Assembly (NCBI GenBank): GCA_040221095.1
Contig: JAVJVP010000008.1
Location: 434,001-498,000, forward strand
Source of the DNA: UBA1479 sp040221095
GTDB taxonomy: Bacteria > Pseudomonadota > Alphaproteobacteria > Rhodospirillales > Casp-alpha2
DNA: 64,000 nucleotides
Direction of reading: 5' to 3'
A model generated the notes under the pieces. That model ran no database searches. It had not been told where the DNA came from and saw only the letters and a list, made by a program, of their open reading frames with translations. The position numbers were made by a program, and so were the translations under genes. Below are positions 36,148 to 43,930 of this stretch, in pieces (the first letter of the stretch is position 1; each line of letters starts with the position of its first letter).

Positions 36148-36795
36148 ATGGGCCGCCCGCCGATGCGCCGCGCCATGATCCCGCCGCCGCCGCCGCCACG
36201 ACGGGCACGCGGTAAGTTCTGGCTGTATTTCCTGCTGATCTCGGTGACCATGATCGCCGTCGCCTTTCCGACCATCATCGTCGTCGGCATCGCCATGCTG
36301 CCGGCGATGGCGTCCTGGATCACCGACCGCACGGATCAGAAATACGGTTTCTTCTGCATCGGCGGCCTGAACTTCGCCGGCATGTTCCCCTATCTGATGG
36401 ACCTGTGGTCGGGGAACCACAACATCACCGGCGCGCTCAACATCGTCACGGACGTATTCGCCCTTGCCGTCATGTACGGCGCGGCCATGGCCGGCTGGCT
36501 GGTCTATACGGTGATCCCGCCGGTCATCACGTCGTTCATGACGGTGCTGACGGAACGGCGCCTGTCGGCCTTGCGCGCCAACCAGCGCCGCATCGTCGAT
36601 GAATGGGGCGATGAGGTCACCCTGGGCGTCCGCGCGCCCGGCGGCGGCGGTCCCGGAAGACCAGCGCCAAAACCGGGCGGCAACACCGCGGTCAACGGCC
36701 CCGGCGGCGGCGTCCAGGCCGCCATGGCGGCGATGGAAGCCATCGAGGCGAAGGAAGAGTCGGACGGCGACGCCCCCGTGGGCGCGGCGAACTAG
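36148..36795 (+). CDS. Multi-pass membrane protein paired with the pseudokinase
   Basis: The 215-residue protein starts at ATG 36148, 2 bases after the pseudokinase stop, so the two are almost certainly co-translated. It has a short proline run and basic residues (10-22), about four hydrophobic segments (24-54, 67-87, 97-117, 118-133), and a cytoplasmic Gly/Pro/Ala-rich tail (about 155-215). I do not recognise a Pfam-type family. Its tight linkage suggests a complex with the membrane-anchored pseudokinase, with the tail available for interaction. It is followed convergently by rpoH. Confidence 0.7.
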   Translation: MGRPPMRRAMIPPPPPPRRARGKFWLYFLLISVTMIAVAFPTIIVVGIAMLPAMASWITDRTDQKYGFFCIGGLNFAGMFPYLMDLWSGNHNITGALNIVTDVFALAVMYGAAMAGWLVYTVIPPVITSFMTVLTERRLSALRANQRRIVDEWGDEVTLGVRAPGGGGPGRPAPKPGGNTAVNGPGGGVQAAMAAMEAIEAKEESDGDAPVGAAN

Positions 36796-36831
36796 GGTCG
36801 CCGCCTTACCCGAGGCTCGCCGCCCATTCCC

Positions 36832-37722
36832 TTATTGGCTGATGTGGCGCGAGATGACCGCGTTCTTCACCGATTTCTGGAGCTTCTCGAAGGCCCGGAC
36901 CTCGATCTGGCGAATGCGTTCGCGGGATATCCCGTATTCCGCCGACAGATCCTGCAGAGTGGCCGGATTGTCCTTCAGCCGCCGTTCCTCGATGATGTGG
37001 CGTTCCCGTTCGCTGAGCGACTGCAACGCGGCGTCAAGCATGCCGCGCCGCTCGGACAGTTCCTCATGCTCGCCCAGGCGGGATTCCTGGTCTTCGGAAT
37101 CCTCGACCAGCCAGTCCTGCCATTCGCCGTCGGCGTCCTGGCGCAAGGGCGCGTTGAGCGACTGGTCGCCGCCGGCAAGGCGCCGGTTCATGTTGACGAC
37201 CTCGACGTCGGACACGCCCAGCTTGCGGCCGATCTCCGCCACCTGCTCGGGATGCAGATCGCCCTCGTCGATGGCCGACATCTGGGCCTTCATGCGGCGC
37301 AGGTTGAAGAACAGCTTCTTCTGCGCCGCCGTCGTGCCCATTTTGACCAGCGACCACGAGCGCAGGATGTATTCCTGGATCGCCGCGCGGATCCACCACA
37401 TGGCATAGGTCGCGAGACGGAATCCGCGCTCCGGATCGAAGCGCTTGACCGCCTGCATCATGCCGACGTTGCCTTCCGAGATCAGTTCGCCCACGGGCAG
37501 GCCGTAGCCGCGATAGCCCATGGCGATCTTGGCGACAAGACGCAGGTGGCTGGTCACCAGGCGGCGGGCCGCCGCTTCGTCGCCGTGTTCCTGCCAGCGC
37601 CGGGCGAGGGAGACCTCTTCCTCCGGCGCCAACATGGGGTATTCCCGGATGCGGTAGAGATAACGCGACAGGTTGTCTTCCGGGGCGAAACTCAAGTCCT
37701 TTTCAGGGGCCATGTATCCCAT
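36832..37722 (-). CDS. rpoH: RNA polymerase sigma factor RpoH (sigma-32)
   Basis: This 296-residue group 3 heat-shock sigma factor has region 2 with LVTSHLRLVAKIAMGYRGYGLPVGELISEGNVGMMQAVKRFDP and the RLATYAMWWIRAAIQEYILRSWSLVK stretch typical of RpoH. The RpoH box (AAQKKLFFNLRRMK) and region 4 (SERERHIIEERRL then SAEYGISRERIRQIE) are intact. ATG 37722 was chosen, and M4 is an alternative. It follows rluD on the same strand, the conserved order in alphaproteobacteria, with a 139-base gap that may hold its own promoter. Confidence 0.96.
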   Translation of the reverse strand: MGYMAPEKDLSFAPEDNLSRYLYRIREYPMLAPEEEVSLARRWQEHGDEAAARRLVTSHLRLVAKIAMGYRGYGLPVGELISEGNVGMMQAVKRFDPERGFRLATYAMWWIRAAIQEYILRSWSLVKMGTTAAQKKLFFNLRRMKAQMSAIDEGDLHPEQVAEIGRKLGVSDVEVVNMNRRLAGGDQSLNAPLRQDADGEWQDWLVEDSEDQESRLGEHEELSERRGMLDAALQSLSERERHIIEERRLKDNPATLQDLSAEYGISRERIRQIEVRAFEKLQKSVKNAVISRHISQ

Positions 37723-37861
37723 GGTGCGATTTCCCTCATATCCGAACGCAGTTGACCCGCCGTCTACCTGACGGCCAGAACGGAGGGTGATGATGCACTG
37801 CGTTAATTCATACCAATTTAGTCGGATATTAGCCGAGGAAATTACTCAGGTACAGAAAATT

Positions 37862-38830
37862 TTAAATCGACCGCAAGATTGCCGATATATCATTGATATA
37901 ATTATATTTATTTGACGAGAAGCTCAACGCCTCCCCAGTCACCGGATGGGTGAACCCGAGAATACATGCGTGCAGAGCTTGGTTTTTACAGCTGGCCAGT
38001 GGGGTTTTCAGCTCGGCCGGCAGGCCCGAGGTGCGCGCCCGCCGGCCGCCGTAGAGGGGATCGCCGATCACCGGATGGCCGAGCGACGCCATATGCACCC
38101 GGATCTGATGCGTGCGCCCTGTGGCGAGCCGGCATTCGACCAGGGCCGCCCGGTCGGCGAATCGTTCGAGCACCGTATAGAACGTCTTGGCCCATTTACC
38201 GGACGCGTCCGGGCGCACGGCCATTTTCTTGCGGTTCCTGGGGTCGCGGCCGATGGCGCCGATGATCTCGCCCTCCGCCGGGCGCGGCACGCCCCATACC
38301 AGGGCGCGGTAGGCGCGGTCGATGGAATGATCCTCGAACTGGCGGGCGAGCCCCCGGTGGGCGATGTCGTGCTTGGCCGCGACCATGAGGCCCGAGGTAT
38401 CCTTGTCCAGACGGTGAACGATGCCCGGCCGCTCGACCCCGCCGATGCCCGACAGCGAGCCCTTGCAATGAGCCAGCAGCGCGTTGACCAGGGTACCGTC
38501 CGCATTGCCCGCCGCCGGATGGACGACCAGACCCTGGGGCTTGTCGATGACGATCAGGTCGTCGTCCTCATAGACGACGTCGAGCGGAATCGCCTGGCCC
38601 TCGGGCGTCGCCGGCACGGGCGGCGGGATGGTGACGGTATAGCTTTCCCCGGCCCGCACCTTGCGCTTGGCCTCGGTCACGGGCTGTCCCGCGCCGTCCG
38701 CCACATGGCCCTCGGCCAGCAACGCCTGCAGGCGTGCCCGCGACAGGTCCGGCAGCAGCGCCGTCAGGGCCTTGTCCAGGCGTTCGCCCGCCTGAGCGGC
38801 GGGGATTTTCAGGGCATGGGTCTCGCTCAT
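37862..38830 (-). CDS. rluD: RluA/RluD family 23S rRNA pseudouridine synthase
   Basis: This 322-residue pseudouridine synthase has an N-terminal S4 RNA-binding domain (about 12-70; AGERLDKALTALLPDLSRARLQALL) and a catalytic domain with the aspartate in GIVHRLDKDTSGLMV and the GRTHQIRVHMASLGHPVIGDPLYG motif. ATG 38830 begins the family's usual start; the frame is open 33 codons further upstream but without a conserved sequence. The last 18 residues (after EALSF) are encoded by unusually AT-rich DNA and do not look like the family's normal end, so the original stop may have been lost or moved. Confidence 0.92.
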   Translation of the reverse strand: MSETHALKIPAAQAGERLDKALTALLPDLSRARLQALLAEGHVADGAGQPVTEAKRKVRAGESYTVTIPPPVPATPEGQAIPLDVVYEDDDLIVIDKPQGLVVHPAAGNADGTLVNALLAHCKGSLSGIGGVERPGIVHRLDKDTSGLMVAAKHDIAHRGLARQFEDHSIDRAYRALVWGVPRPAEGEIIGAIGRDPRNRKKMAVRPDASGKWAKTFYTVLERFADRAALVECRLATGRTHQIRVHMASLGHPVIGDPLYGGRRARTSGLPAELKTPLASCKNQALHACILGFTHPVTGEALSFSSNKYNYINDISAILRSI

Positions 38831-38923
38831 GGTCCGGCGAGCAAACGCCGGGGACCGTGAGGTGTCAAGCGCGGGCGTCGACCATGCTTGACAGCCCCCG
38901 CCCCCCGTTGCACTTAAGCCTCC

Positions 38924-39274
38924 ATGCATGCGGCATTGAAATCACTGGTGATCGGCCTGGGCGTTCTGATCGCGCTCGGCCTGGGCCTGTTGGTCTATGG
39001 ATTCTTCAAGACCAGCCAGGACCCCAGCTGGCGCCTGTTCGGCGACGCCAAGCCCGCCGCCGTGGCCGCCGGCACGCCGCCGCTGGCCCATCTGGCCCCG
39101 CCCGTGGCCCTGTCCGGCGATATCGAATTGAACCTGCCCACGGGCTGCGAAATCAAGAGCGTCACGCAGCTTGGCCAGCAAATCTACGTGCTGACCCAGC
39201 CCGCGGGCGTGTGCGGCCAGGTGCTGATCGTCGACCCCGCATCGGGCCGCGTCACGGGCCGCATCAGGCCCTGA
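38924..39274 (+). CDS. Small membrane-anchored protein, unknown function
   Basis: The 116-residue protein has an N-terminal TM segment (about 7-28; LVIGLGVLIALGLGLLVYGFF), a short Ala/Pro linker and a C-terminal beta-rich domain (about 65-116; CEIKSVTQLGQQIYVLT, then CGQVLIVDPASGRVTG). The domain has two cysteines (C74 and C96) and would face the periplasm. The tail resembles one blade of a beta-propeller, as in small proteins often found beside rluD in alphaproteobacteria. It is the first gene of a rightward string with the JAMM peptidase and threonine aldolase (gaps of 20 and 26 bases). Confidence 0.7.
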   Translation: MHAALKSLVIGLGVLIALGLGLLVYGFFKTSQDPSWRLFGDAKPAAVAAGTPPLAHLAPPVALSGDIELNLPTGCEIKSVTQLGQQIYVLTQPAGVCGQVLIVDPASGRVTGRIRP

Positions 39275-39294
39275 GCGGCGGAGGAGCCGCGCCC

Positions 39295-39729
39295 GTGCTG
39301 ACCATCCCCCAGACCCTGTTGGAACGCATCACCGAGGCCGCCGAAGCCGCCTTTCCCCATGAATGCTGCGGCCTTTTGGCGGGCCGGGCCGGCACGGCCC
39401 CGGGCGAGACCCAGGTCACCCGCATGGTGCCCTCGCCCAACGTCACCGAATCCCGGGCGGAAGACAGCTTCGAGGTCGATCCCCAGGTGCGGTTCGATCT
39501 GATGCGGGCCCTGGACGGCACGGATGAGCGCATCGTCGGCCATTACCATTCCCACCCCGGCGGCCCGGCGATGCCGAGCGCCACGGATTTGAAAACGGCC
39601 TATGAGACGGACCTGATCTGGGTCATCGTCGCGGTGCAGGACGGCCGGGCCGTCGATGCCCGCGCCCATGGCGTGGCGGCCGACCGCTCGTCCTTTCACG
39701 CCATCGCCCTCAACCTCGTCGCCGATTGA
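39295..39729 (+). CDS. JAMM/Mov34 (M67 family) metallopeptidase
   Basis: This 144-residue zinc isopeptidase-like protein starts at GTG 39295 behind a GGAGGAG site. The full JAMM signature is present: E23 in PHECCGLL, H85-S-H87, S95 and D98 in HSHPGGPAMPSATD. Bacterial relatives remove the C-terminal extension of ubiquitin-like sulfur carriers or process cysteine/molybdopterin pathway proteins. No ubiquitin-like or E1-like gene is adjacent, so the substrate is unknown. It is probably in an operon with the small membrane protein and threonine aldolase. Confidence 0.88.
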   Translation: MLTIPQTLLERITEAAEAAFPHECCGLLAGRAGTAPGETQVTRMVPSPNVTESRAEDSFEVDPQVRFDLMRALDGTDERIVGHYHSHPGGPAMPSATDLKTAYETDLIWVIVAVQDGRAVDARAHGVAADRSSFHAIALNLVAD

Positions 39730-39755
39730 TCCCAAGCCCCAAGGAGCCCCCGCCC

Positions 39756-40790
39756 ATGAACTTCGCATCCGACAACACGGCGGGCGCCCATCCGGACATC
39801 ATGGCCGCCATCGTCGCCGCCAACGACGGGCGCACCATGCCCTACGGCCATGACGACGGCACGGAAGCCGCGCGACAGCGCGTCTGCGAGGTGTTCGAGA
39901 CCGAGGCCAAGGTGTTCTTCGTGCCCACGGGCACGGCGGCCAACGGGCTCGCCGTCGCCTCCATCACCCCGTCCTGGGGGGCGCTGGTGTGCCACGAGAC
40001 GGCGCATATCTTCGACCACGAAGGCAACGGCCCGGTGATGTATTCGGGCGGGGCGCGGCTGATCGGTCTGCCGGGCGCGGACGGCAAGATCGCGCCGGAC
40101 GCGGTCGAGGCCGCGACCCTGGAAGGCCGGGGGGACGAGCATTATTCCCAGGTCCGCGCCGTCTCCGTCACCCAGTTGACGGAAAAGGGCACGGCCTATC
40201 GGGTCGACGAGATCGCCGCCATCGGCGATGTCTGCCGCAAATACGGCCTGGCCCTGCACATGGACGGGGCGCGGTTCGCCAATGCGCTGGCCGGGCTCAA
40301 CTGTTCGCCCGCCGACATGAGCTGGAAGGCCGGGGTCGACGTGCTCAGCTTCGGCGGCACCAAGAACGGCGCCCTGGCGCTGGAAGCCGTGGTGGTGTTC
40401 AACCCGGCCCTGGGGGACGAATTCCTCTACCGCCAGAAACGCGCCGGCCACGTGCTGTCCAAGATGCGGCTGATGACGGCGCAGATGGAAGCCTATCTGG
40501 CGGACGATCTGTGGCTGAAGAACGCGCGCCATTCCAACGCCATGGCGCGGAAGCTGGCCGACGGCCTCACGGCCCTGGGGGTGGAGATCATCGGTTCCGT
40601 CGACGGCAACCAGGTATTCCCCCGCATGCCCGCCCCCATGGCCGAGGCGCTGAAGGCCAAGGGTTTCCTGTTCTACGACCGGGGGGCGGACGATCAGGGC
40701 CGGCGCAAGACCCGCCTGGTCATCGCCTTCAACACCCCAGAAGACGACGTCGATGCGTTCCTGGCAACGGCGGCGACGGCGGCGGTCTGA
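39756..40790 (+). CDS. ltaE: Low-specificity L-threonine aldolase
   Basis: This 344-residue PLP enzyme of the beta-eliminating lyase/aldolase family cleaves L-threonine or L-allo-threonine to glycine and acetaldehyde. The PLP lysine is K203 in SFGGTKNGAL, with HMDGARFANAL upstream and the N-terminal FASDNTAGAHPDIM motif. ATG 39756 has an AAGGAG site 11 bases upstream, preferred over an in-frame ATG 30 bases earlier inside the JAMM gene. It may contribute to glycine supply; the GcvR-like gene lies 8 kb away. Confidence 0.92.
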   Translation: MNFASDNTAGAHPDIMAAIVAANDGRTMPYGHDDGTEAARQRVCEVFETEAKVFFVPTGTAANGLAVASITPSWGALVCHETAHIFDHEGNGPVMYSGGARLIGLPGADGKIAPDAVEAATLEGRGDEHYSQVRAVSVTQLTEKGTAYRVDEIAAIGDVCRKYGLALHMDGARFANALAGLNCSPADMSWKAGVDVLSFGGTKNGALALEAVVVFNPALGDEFLYRQKRAGHVLSKMRLMTAQMEAYLADDLWLKNARHSNAMARKLADGLTALGVEIIGSVDGNQVFPRMPAPMAEALKAKGFLFYDRGADDQGRRKTRLVIAFNTPEDDVDAFLATAATAAV

Positions 40791-40794
40791 CCGC

Positions 40795-41856
40795 TCAGCC
40801 CCTCTGCCGCGCCGTCAGGTCCGGCCACAGGGTGTCGGCGCCCCGCGCCAGCACCCGCCGGCCGATGTCCTCGGCCCAAACCGTTTCCGCCCCGAACTCG
40901 CCCCGCCAGGCCCAGAGACGGCGCGTGGTGAAATGCAGTTCGTGCTCGTAGGTGAAGCCGATGGCGCCGTGGGTCTGATGGGCCGCGTCATAGACGATTT
41001 CCGCGGCCTCCCCGGCCACCACCTTGGCGGCGGCGACATCCCATTCCGCGTCCGTCAGGTCGCCCCCCGCCCGGTCGAGGGCGAGGAAGGCCGTTTCGGC
41101 GGCGCTGCGCGCCTGGGCGGCGCGGGCGGCGGCGCGGGCCAGCATCTGCTGGATCGCCTGGAACTTGGCGATGGGCCGGCCGAACTGTTCGCGGTCGCCG
41201 GCGTGCTGTACGGCCAGGGTCACCGCCCCCTCCATGGCGCCCGCCATCTGGGCCGCGCGCATCAGCGCCCCCAGGGTGCGGGCGACCGGCAGGGTCGCGG
41301 TCAGGCCCAGGGTCCCCGTGGCCGAGGGCTTGGCGCCGGTGAAGGTGACGGTATCGCGGGGCTCCCCGGCCATGTTGCGGTCGGGGGTGACCGTCGCGGC
41401 GTCGGCGGGGATCAGCAGCACCGTGCCGCCGACCTCGGCGACCAGATGCCCGGCCTGGGCCGCCCAGGGCACGCCTTGGGCGGTTCCGGAAACAGCGCCA
41501 TCCTTGAACGTCAACTCCGCGCCGCCGTCGACCAGCGCCAGCGGCCCCGGCGGCACGTCGATCCCGGCCTGGCCGAGCAGCCAGCCCGCCACCATGGTTT
41601 CCACCAGGGGCACCGGCGCGCGCCGGCGCCCGGCGGCGAAGGCGATGACGAAGGCGTCGGCGAAGGCCGCCCCCATGCCGCCCCGGTCTTCCGGGGCAAG
41701 CGGCTGGGTCAGGCCGTTGTCTTCCAGCACCTGCCACAGATCGGCGGGCCAGGTGCCGTCCTCGGCTGCCCCCAGAACGTCGCGGGTGACGTGATCCTGC
41801 AACAGACGCCCGGCGGCTTCCGCCAGGATGTTGGCCATTTCGCTTGTCCCGGTCAT
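40795..41856 (-). CDS. Acyl-CoA dehydrogenase family protein (second subunit-like)
   Basis: This 353-residue flavoprotein resembles acyl-CoA dehydrogenases in its C-terminal helical domain (GAMEGAVTLAVQHAGDREQFGRPIAKFQAIQQMLARAAA, then QTHGAIGFTYEHELHFTTRRLWAW). The N-terminal and beta domains are short and diverged. Its start overlaps the stop of the neighbouring acyl-CoA dehydrogenase by one base (TGATG). Such paired genes often encode two different subunits that form a heteromeric dehydrogenase for bulky acyl-CoAs. Substrate unknown. Confidence 0.9.
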   Translation of the reverse strand: MTGTSEMANILAEAAGRLLQDHVTRDVLGAAEDGTWPADLWQVLEDNGLTQPLAPEDRGGMGAAFADAFVIAFAAGRRRAPVPLVETMVAGWLLGQAGIDVPPGPLALVDGGAELTFKDGAVSGTAQGVPWAAQAGHLVAEVGGTVLLIPADAATVTPDRNMAGEPRDTVTFTGAKPSATGTLGLTATLPVARTLGALMRAAQMAGAMEGAVTLAVQHAGDREQFGRPIAKFQAIQQMLARAAARAAQARSAAETAFLALDRAGGDLTDAEWDVAAAKVVAGEAAEIVYDAAHQTHGAIGFTYEHELHFTTRRLWAWRGEFGAETVWAEDIGRRVLARGADTLWPDLTARQRG

Positions 41857-43007
41857 CAGCGCAACCCCAGTCCGCGCGCGATGATGCCGCGCATGATTTC
41901 CCGCGTGCCGCCGCGCAATGAAAACGACCGCGCCGCCATGGCCATGTAGGCCATGACCTGGTCGAAGTCGCCCGCCCCCATGCGCGGCGAAATGCCCGCG
42001 ATGTCATGGGCCTTGCCCGGCATGTCCTGCTCGTAGGCGACGCCTAGTTCCTTGACGATGGCCGCCGCAAGGTTCGGCGTCTCGCCGCGTTCCAGCATGG
42101 TGGCGATGGAAATCGACATCTGGCGCAGGGTCGACAGATGCGCGGCCAGCCGGCCGATCCCGGCGGCTTCCGCCGGACCCGCGTCCGCGCCGATTTCCCG
42201 CACCAATTCGAACAGCAATTGGTAGCTGGAGAGATAGCGTTCCGGCCCGCTGCGCTCGAACGCCAGTTCCGTCGTCACCTGCCCCCAGCCGCCGCCTTCG
42301 GTCCCGACCAGGGCGTCGGCGGGGACCTCCGCGTCCTCAAAGAACACTTCGTTGAACATCTGCTCCCCCGCCATGTTGCGGATCGGGCGGATGGTCACGC
42401 CTTTGGTCGCTTTCATGTCGATGAGAAACTGCGACAGGCCCGCGTGGCGGTCCTTGGGGTCCTGGGGCCGGGTGCGCACCAGGGCGATCATGTGATGGGC
42501 CGTATGGGCCTTGGAGGTCCAGATCTTCTGGCCGTTGATGCGCCAGCCGTCGGCGGTCTGCTCGGCCCGGGTGCGGATCGAGGCCAGGTCGGAGCCCGAA
42601 TTGGGCTCGCTCATGCCAATGCAGAAATAGCTTTCGCCGCGCGTGATGGCGGGGATGTACTTGCGGCGCTGGTCCTCGGTGCCGAATTTCAACAACAACG
42701 GGCCGCTCTGGCGGTCGGCCACCCAATGGGCGGACACGGGTGCTCCGGCGGCCAGCATTTCCTCCAGCACCACGTAGCGCTCCAGAAAGCTTTGCCCGCC
42801 GCCGCCGTATTCCTGGGGCCAGGTCATGCCGATCCAGCCACGGGCCCCCATGGCCTTGGAAAATTCCGGATCGGCGCCGGACCAGGATTTGGCGCGCTTG
42901 ACGCCCGGATAGCCCTTAAGATGATCGGCGATGAAGGTGCGGACCTCGGCGCGAAGGGCCTCGGCCTCGGGCGGCAGAAGGCCCGGCGTGAAACGGATGT
43001 CCTCCAA
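41856..43007 (-). CDS. Acyl-CoA dehydrogenase
   Basis: This 383-residue FAD-dependent acyl-CoA dehydrogenase shows the standard landmarks: YFCIGMSEPNSGSDLASIRTRAE at the flavin site, GWRINGQKIWTSKAHTAHHM, and the C-terminal AARSFSLRGGTREIMRGIIARGLGLR. It oxidises an acyl-CoA to the enoyl-CoA and passes electrons to ETF. It begins the leftward pair at a divergent promoter that it shares with the crotonase gene. A 14-base palindrome lies 28 bases upstream of its ATG, probably an operator. Confidence 0.93.
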   Translation of the reverse strand: MEDIRFTPGLLPPEAEALRAEVRTFIADHLKGYPGVKRAKSWSGADPEFSKAMGARGWIGMTWPQEYGGGGQSFLERYVVLEEMLAAGAPVSAHWVADRQSGPLLLKFGTEDQRRKYIPAITRGESYFCIGMSEPNSGSDLASIRTRAEQTADGWRINGQKIWTSKAHTAHHMIALVRTRPQDPKDRHAGLSQFLIDMKATKGVTIRPIRNMAGEQMFNEVFFEDAEVPADALVGTEGGGWGQVTTELAFERSGPERYLSSYQLLFELVREIGADAGPAEAAGIGRLAAHLSTLRQMSISIATMLERGETPNLAAAIVKELGVAYEQDMPGKAHDIAGISPRMGAGDFDQVMAYMAMAARSFSLRGGTREIMRGIIARGLGLR

Positions 43008-43034
43008 GACTTAAATCCTAATTTTCTTAGTTCA

Positions 43035-43048
43035 GATTGTATACAATC
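43035..43048. promoter_or_regulatory. GATTGTATACAATC palindromic operator in the divergent acyl-CoA promoter
   Basis: This perfect 14-base palindrome lies in the 102-base gap between the leftward acyl-CoA dehydrogenases and the rightward crotonase/acyl-CoA synthetase genes, so one bound protein could control both directions. The core equals the site at 16488-16499. The pattern fits the GntR/FadR family, which commonly senses acyl-CoAs or organic acids. Confidence 0.65.
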
Positions 43049-43109
43049 GTTTTATAACGCCGTGGGATGGTTTACAACAAGACCATACGGAAACAGCCGG
43101 GTCGGAAAA

Positions 43110-43925
43110 ATGGAACACTTCCTACTTTATGAACAGCGGGACAACGTGGTCACCCTGACCATGAACAACCCGGAAAAGCGCAATTCCCTGTCGGGAAAAA
43201 TCCAATCCCAGGATTTCGTCGACGCCTGCGAGCGGGTCAACAACGACCCCAGCGTGAAAGTCGTGATCCTGACGGGGGCGGGAAAGGCCTTCAGCGCCGG
43301 TGGGAATATTTTCGCTATGCGAAACAGGACCGGCCTGTCCCAGGGCATCCCCGCCGAGATCAGAAGCAACTACCTGAAGGGCATCCAGCGCATCCCCAAG
43401 GCGTTCTACAACATCGAGGTCCCGACCATCGCCGCCGTCAACGGCGCGGCCATCGGCGCCGGCTGCGACCTGGCGACCATGTGCGACATCCGCATCGCCT
43501 CGGAACACGCCAAGTTCGCGGAAAGTTTCGTCAAGCTGGGCATCATTCCCGGCGACGGCGGAGCCTATTTCCTGCCCCGCGCCGTCGGCTTTTCCAAGGC
43601 TTATGAAATGGCCTTCACCGGCGACACCATCGACGCCCAGGAAGCGCTCGGCTGCGGGCTGGTGTCCAAGGTCGTCGCGGCAGACGACCTGATGACCGCC
43701 GCCAACGAACTGGCCGACCGCATCGCCTGCAACCCGGGCCATGCCCTGCGCCTGACCAAGCGCCTGTTGCGGGAAAGCCATCACGCGCGCCTCGACACCC
43801 TGCTGGAAATGTCGGCGGCGTTCCAGGCCCTGGCCCATAACACGCCGGAGCATGAGGAAGCCGTCAACGCCATGGCCGAAATGCTCGAGGCCAAGTCCAA
43901 GAACAAGACCCCCGACAAGGAATAA
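43110..43925 (+). CDS. Enoyl-CoA hydratase/isomerase family protein (crotonase, PaaG-like)
   Basis: This 271-residue crotonase-fold protein has the oxyanion-hole strands GAGKAFSAGGNIFAM and AAVNGAAIGAGCDLATMCDIRIAS. The active-site loop reads FVKLGIIPGDGGAYFLPRAVG. The Glu of hydratases at the PEI position is absent and an Asp is present in GDGG, as in PaaG-like isomerases, so isomerisation or a ring-fission reaction is at least as likely as hydration. ATG 43110 was chosen because the longer frame runs into the divergent dehydrogenase. It is followed by the NDP-forming acyl-CoA synthetase genes. Confidence 0.9.
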   Translation: MEHFLLYEQRDNVVTLTMNNPEKRNSLSGKIQSQDFVDACERVNNDPSVKVVILTGAGKAFSAGGNIFAMRNRTGLSQGIPAEIRSNYLKGIQRIPKAFYNIEVPTIAAVNGAAIGAGCDLATMCDIRIASEHAKFAESFVKLGIIPGDGGAYFLPRAVGFSKAYEMAFTGDTIDAQEALGCGLVSKVVAADDLMTAANELADRIACNPGHALRLTKRLLRESHHARLDTLLEMSAAFQALAHNTPEHEEAVNAMAEMLEAKSKNKTPDKE

Positions 43926-43930
43926 CGGCC

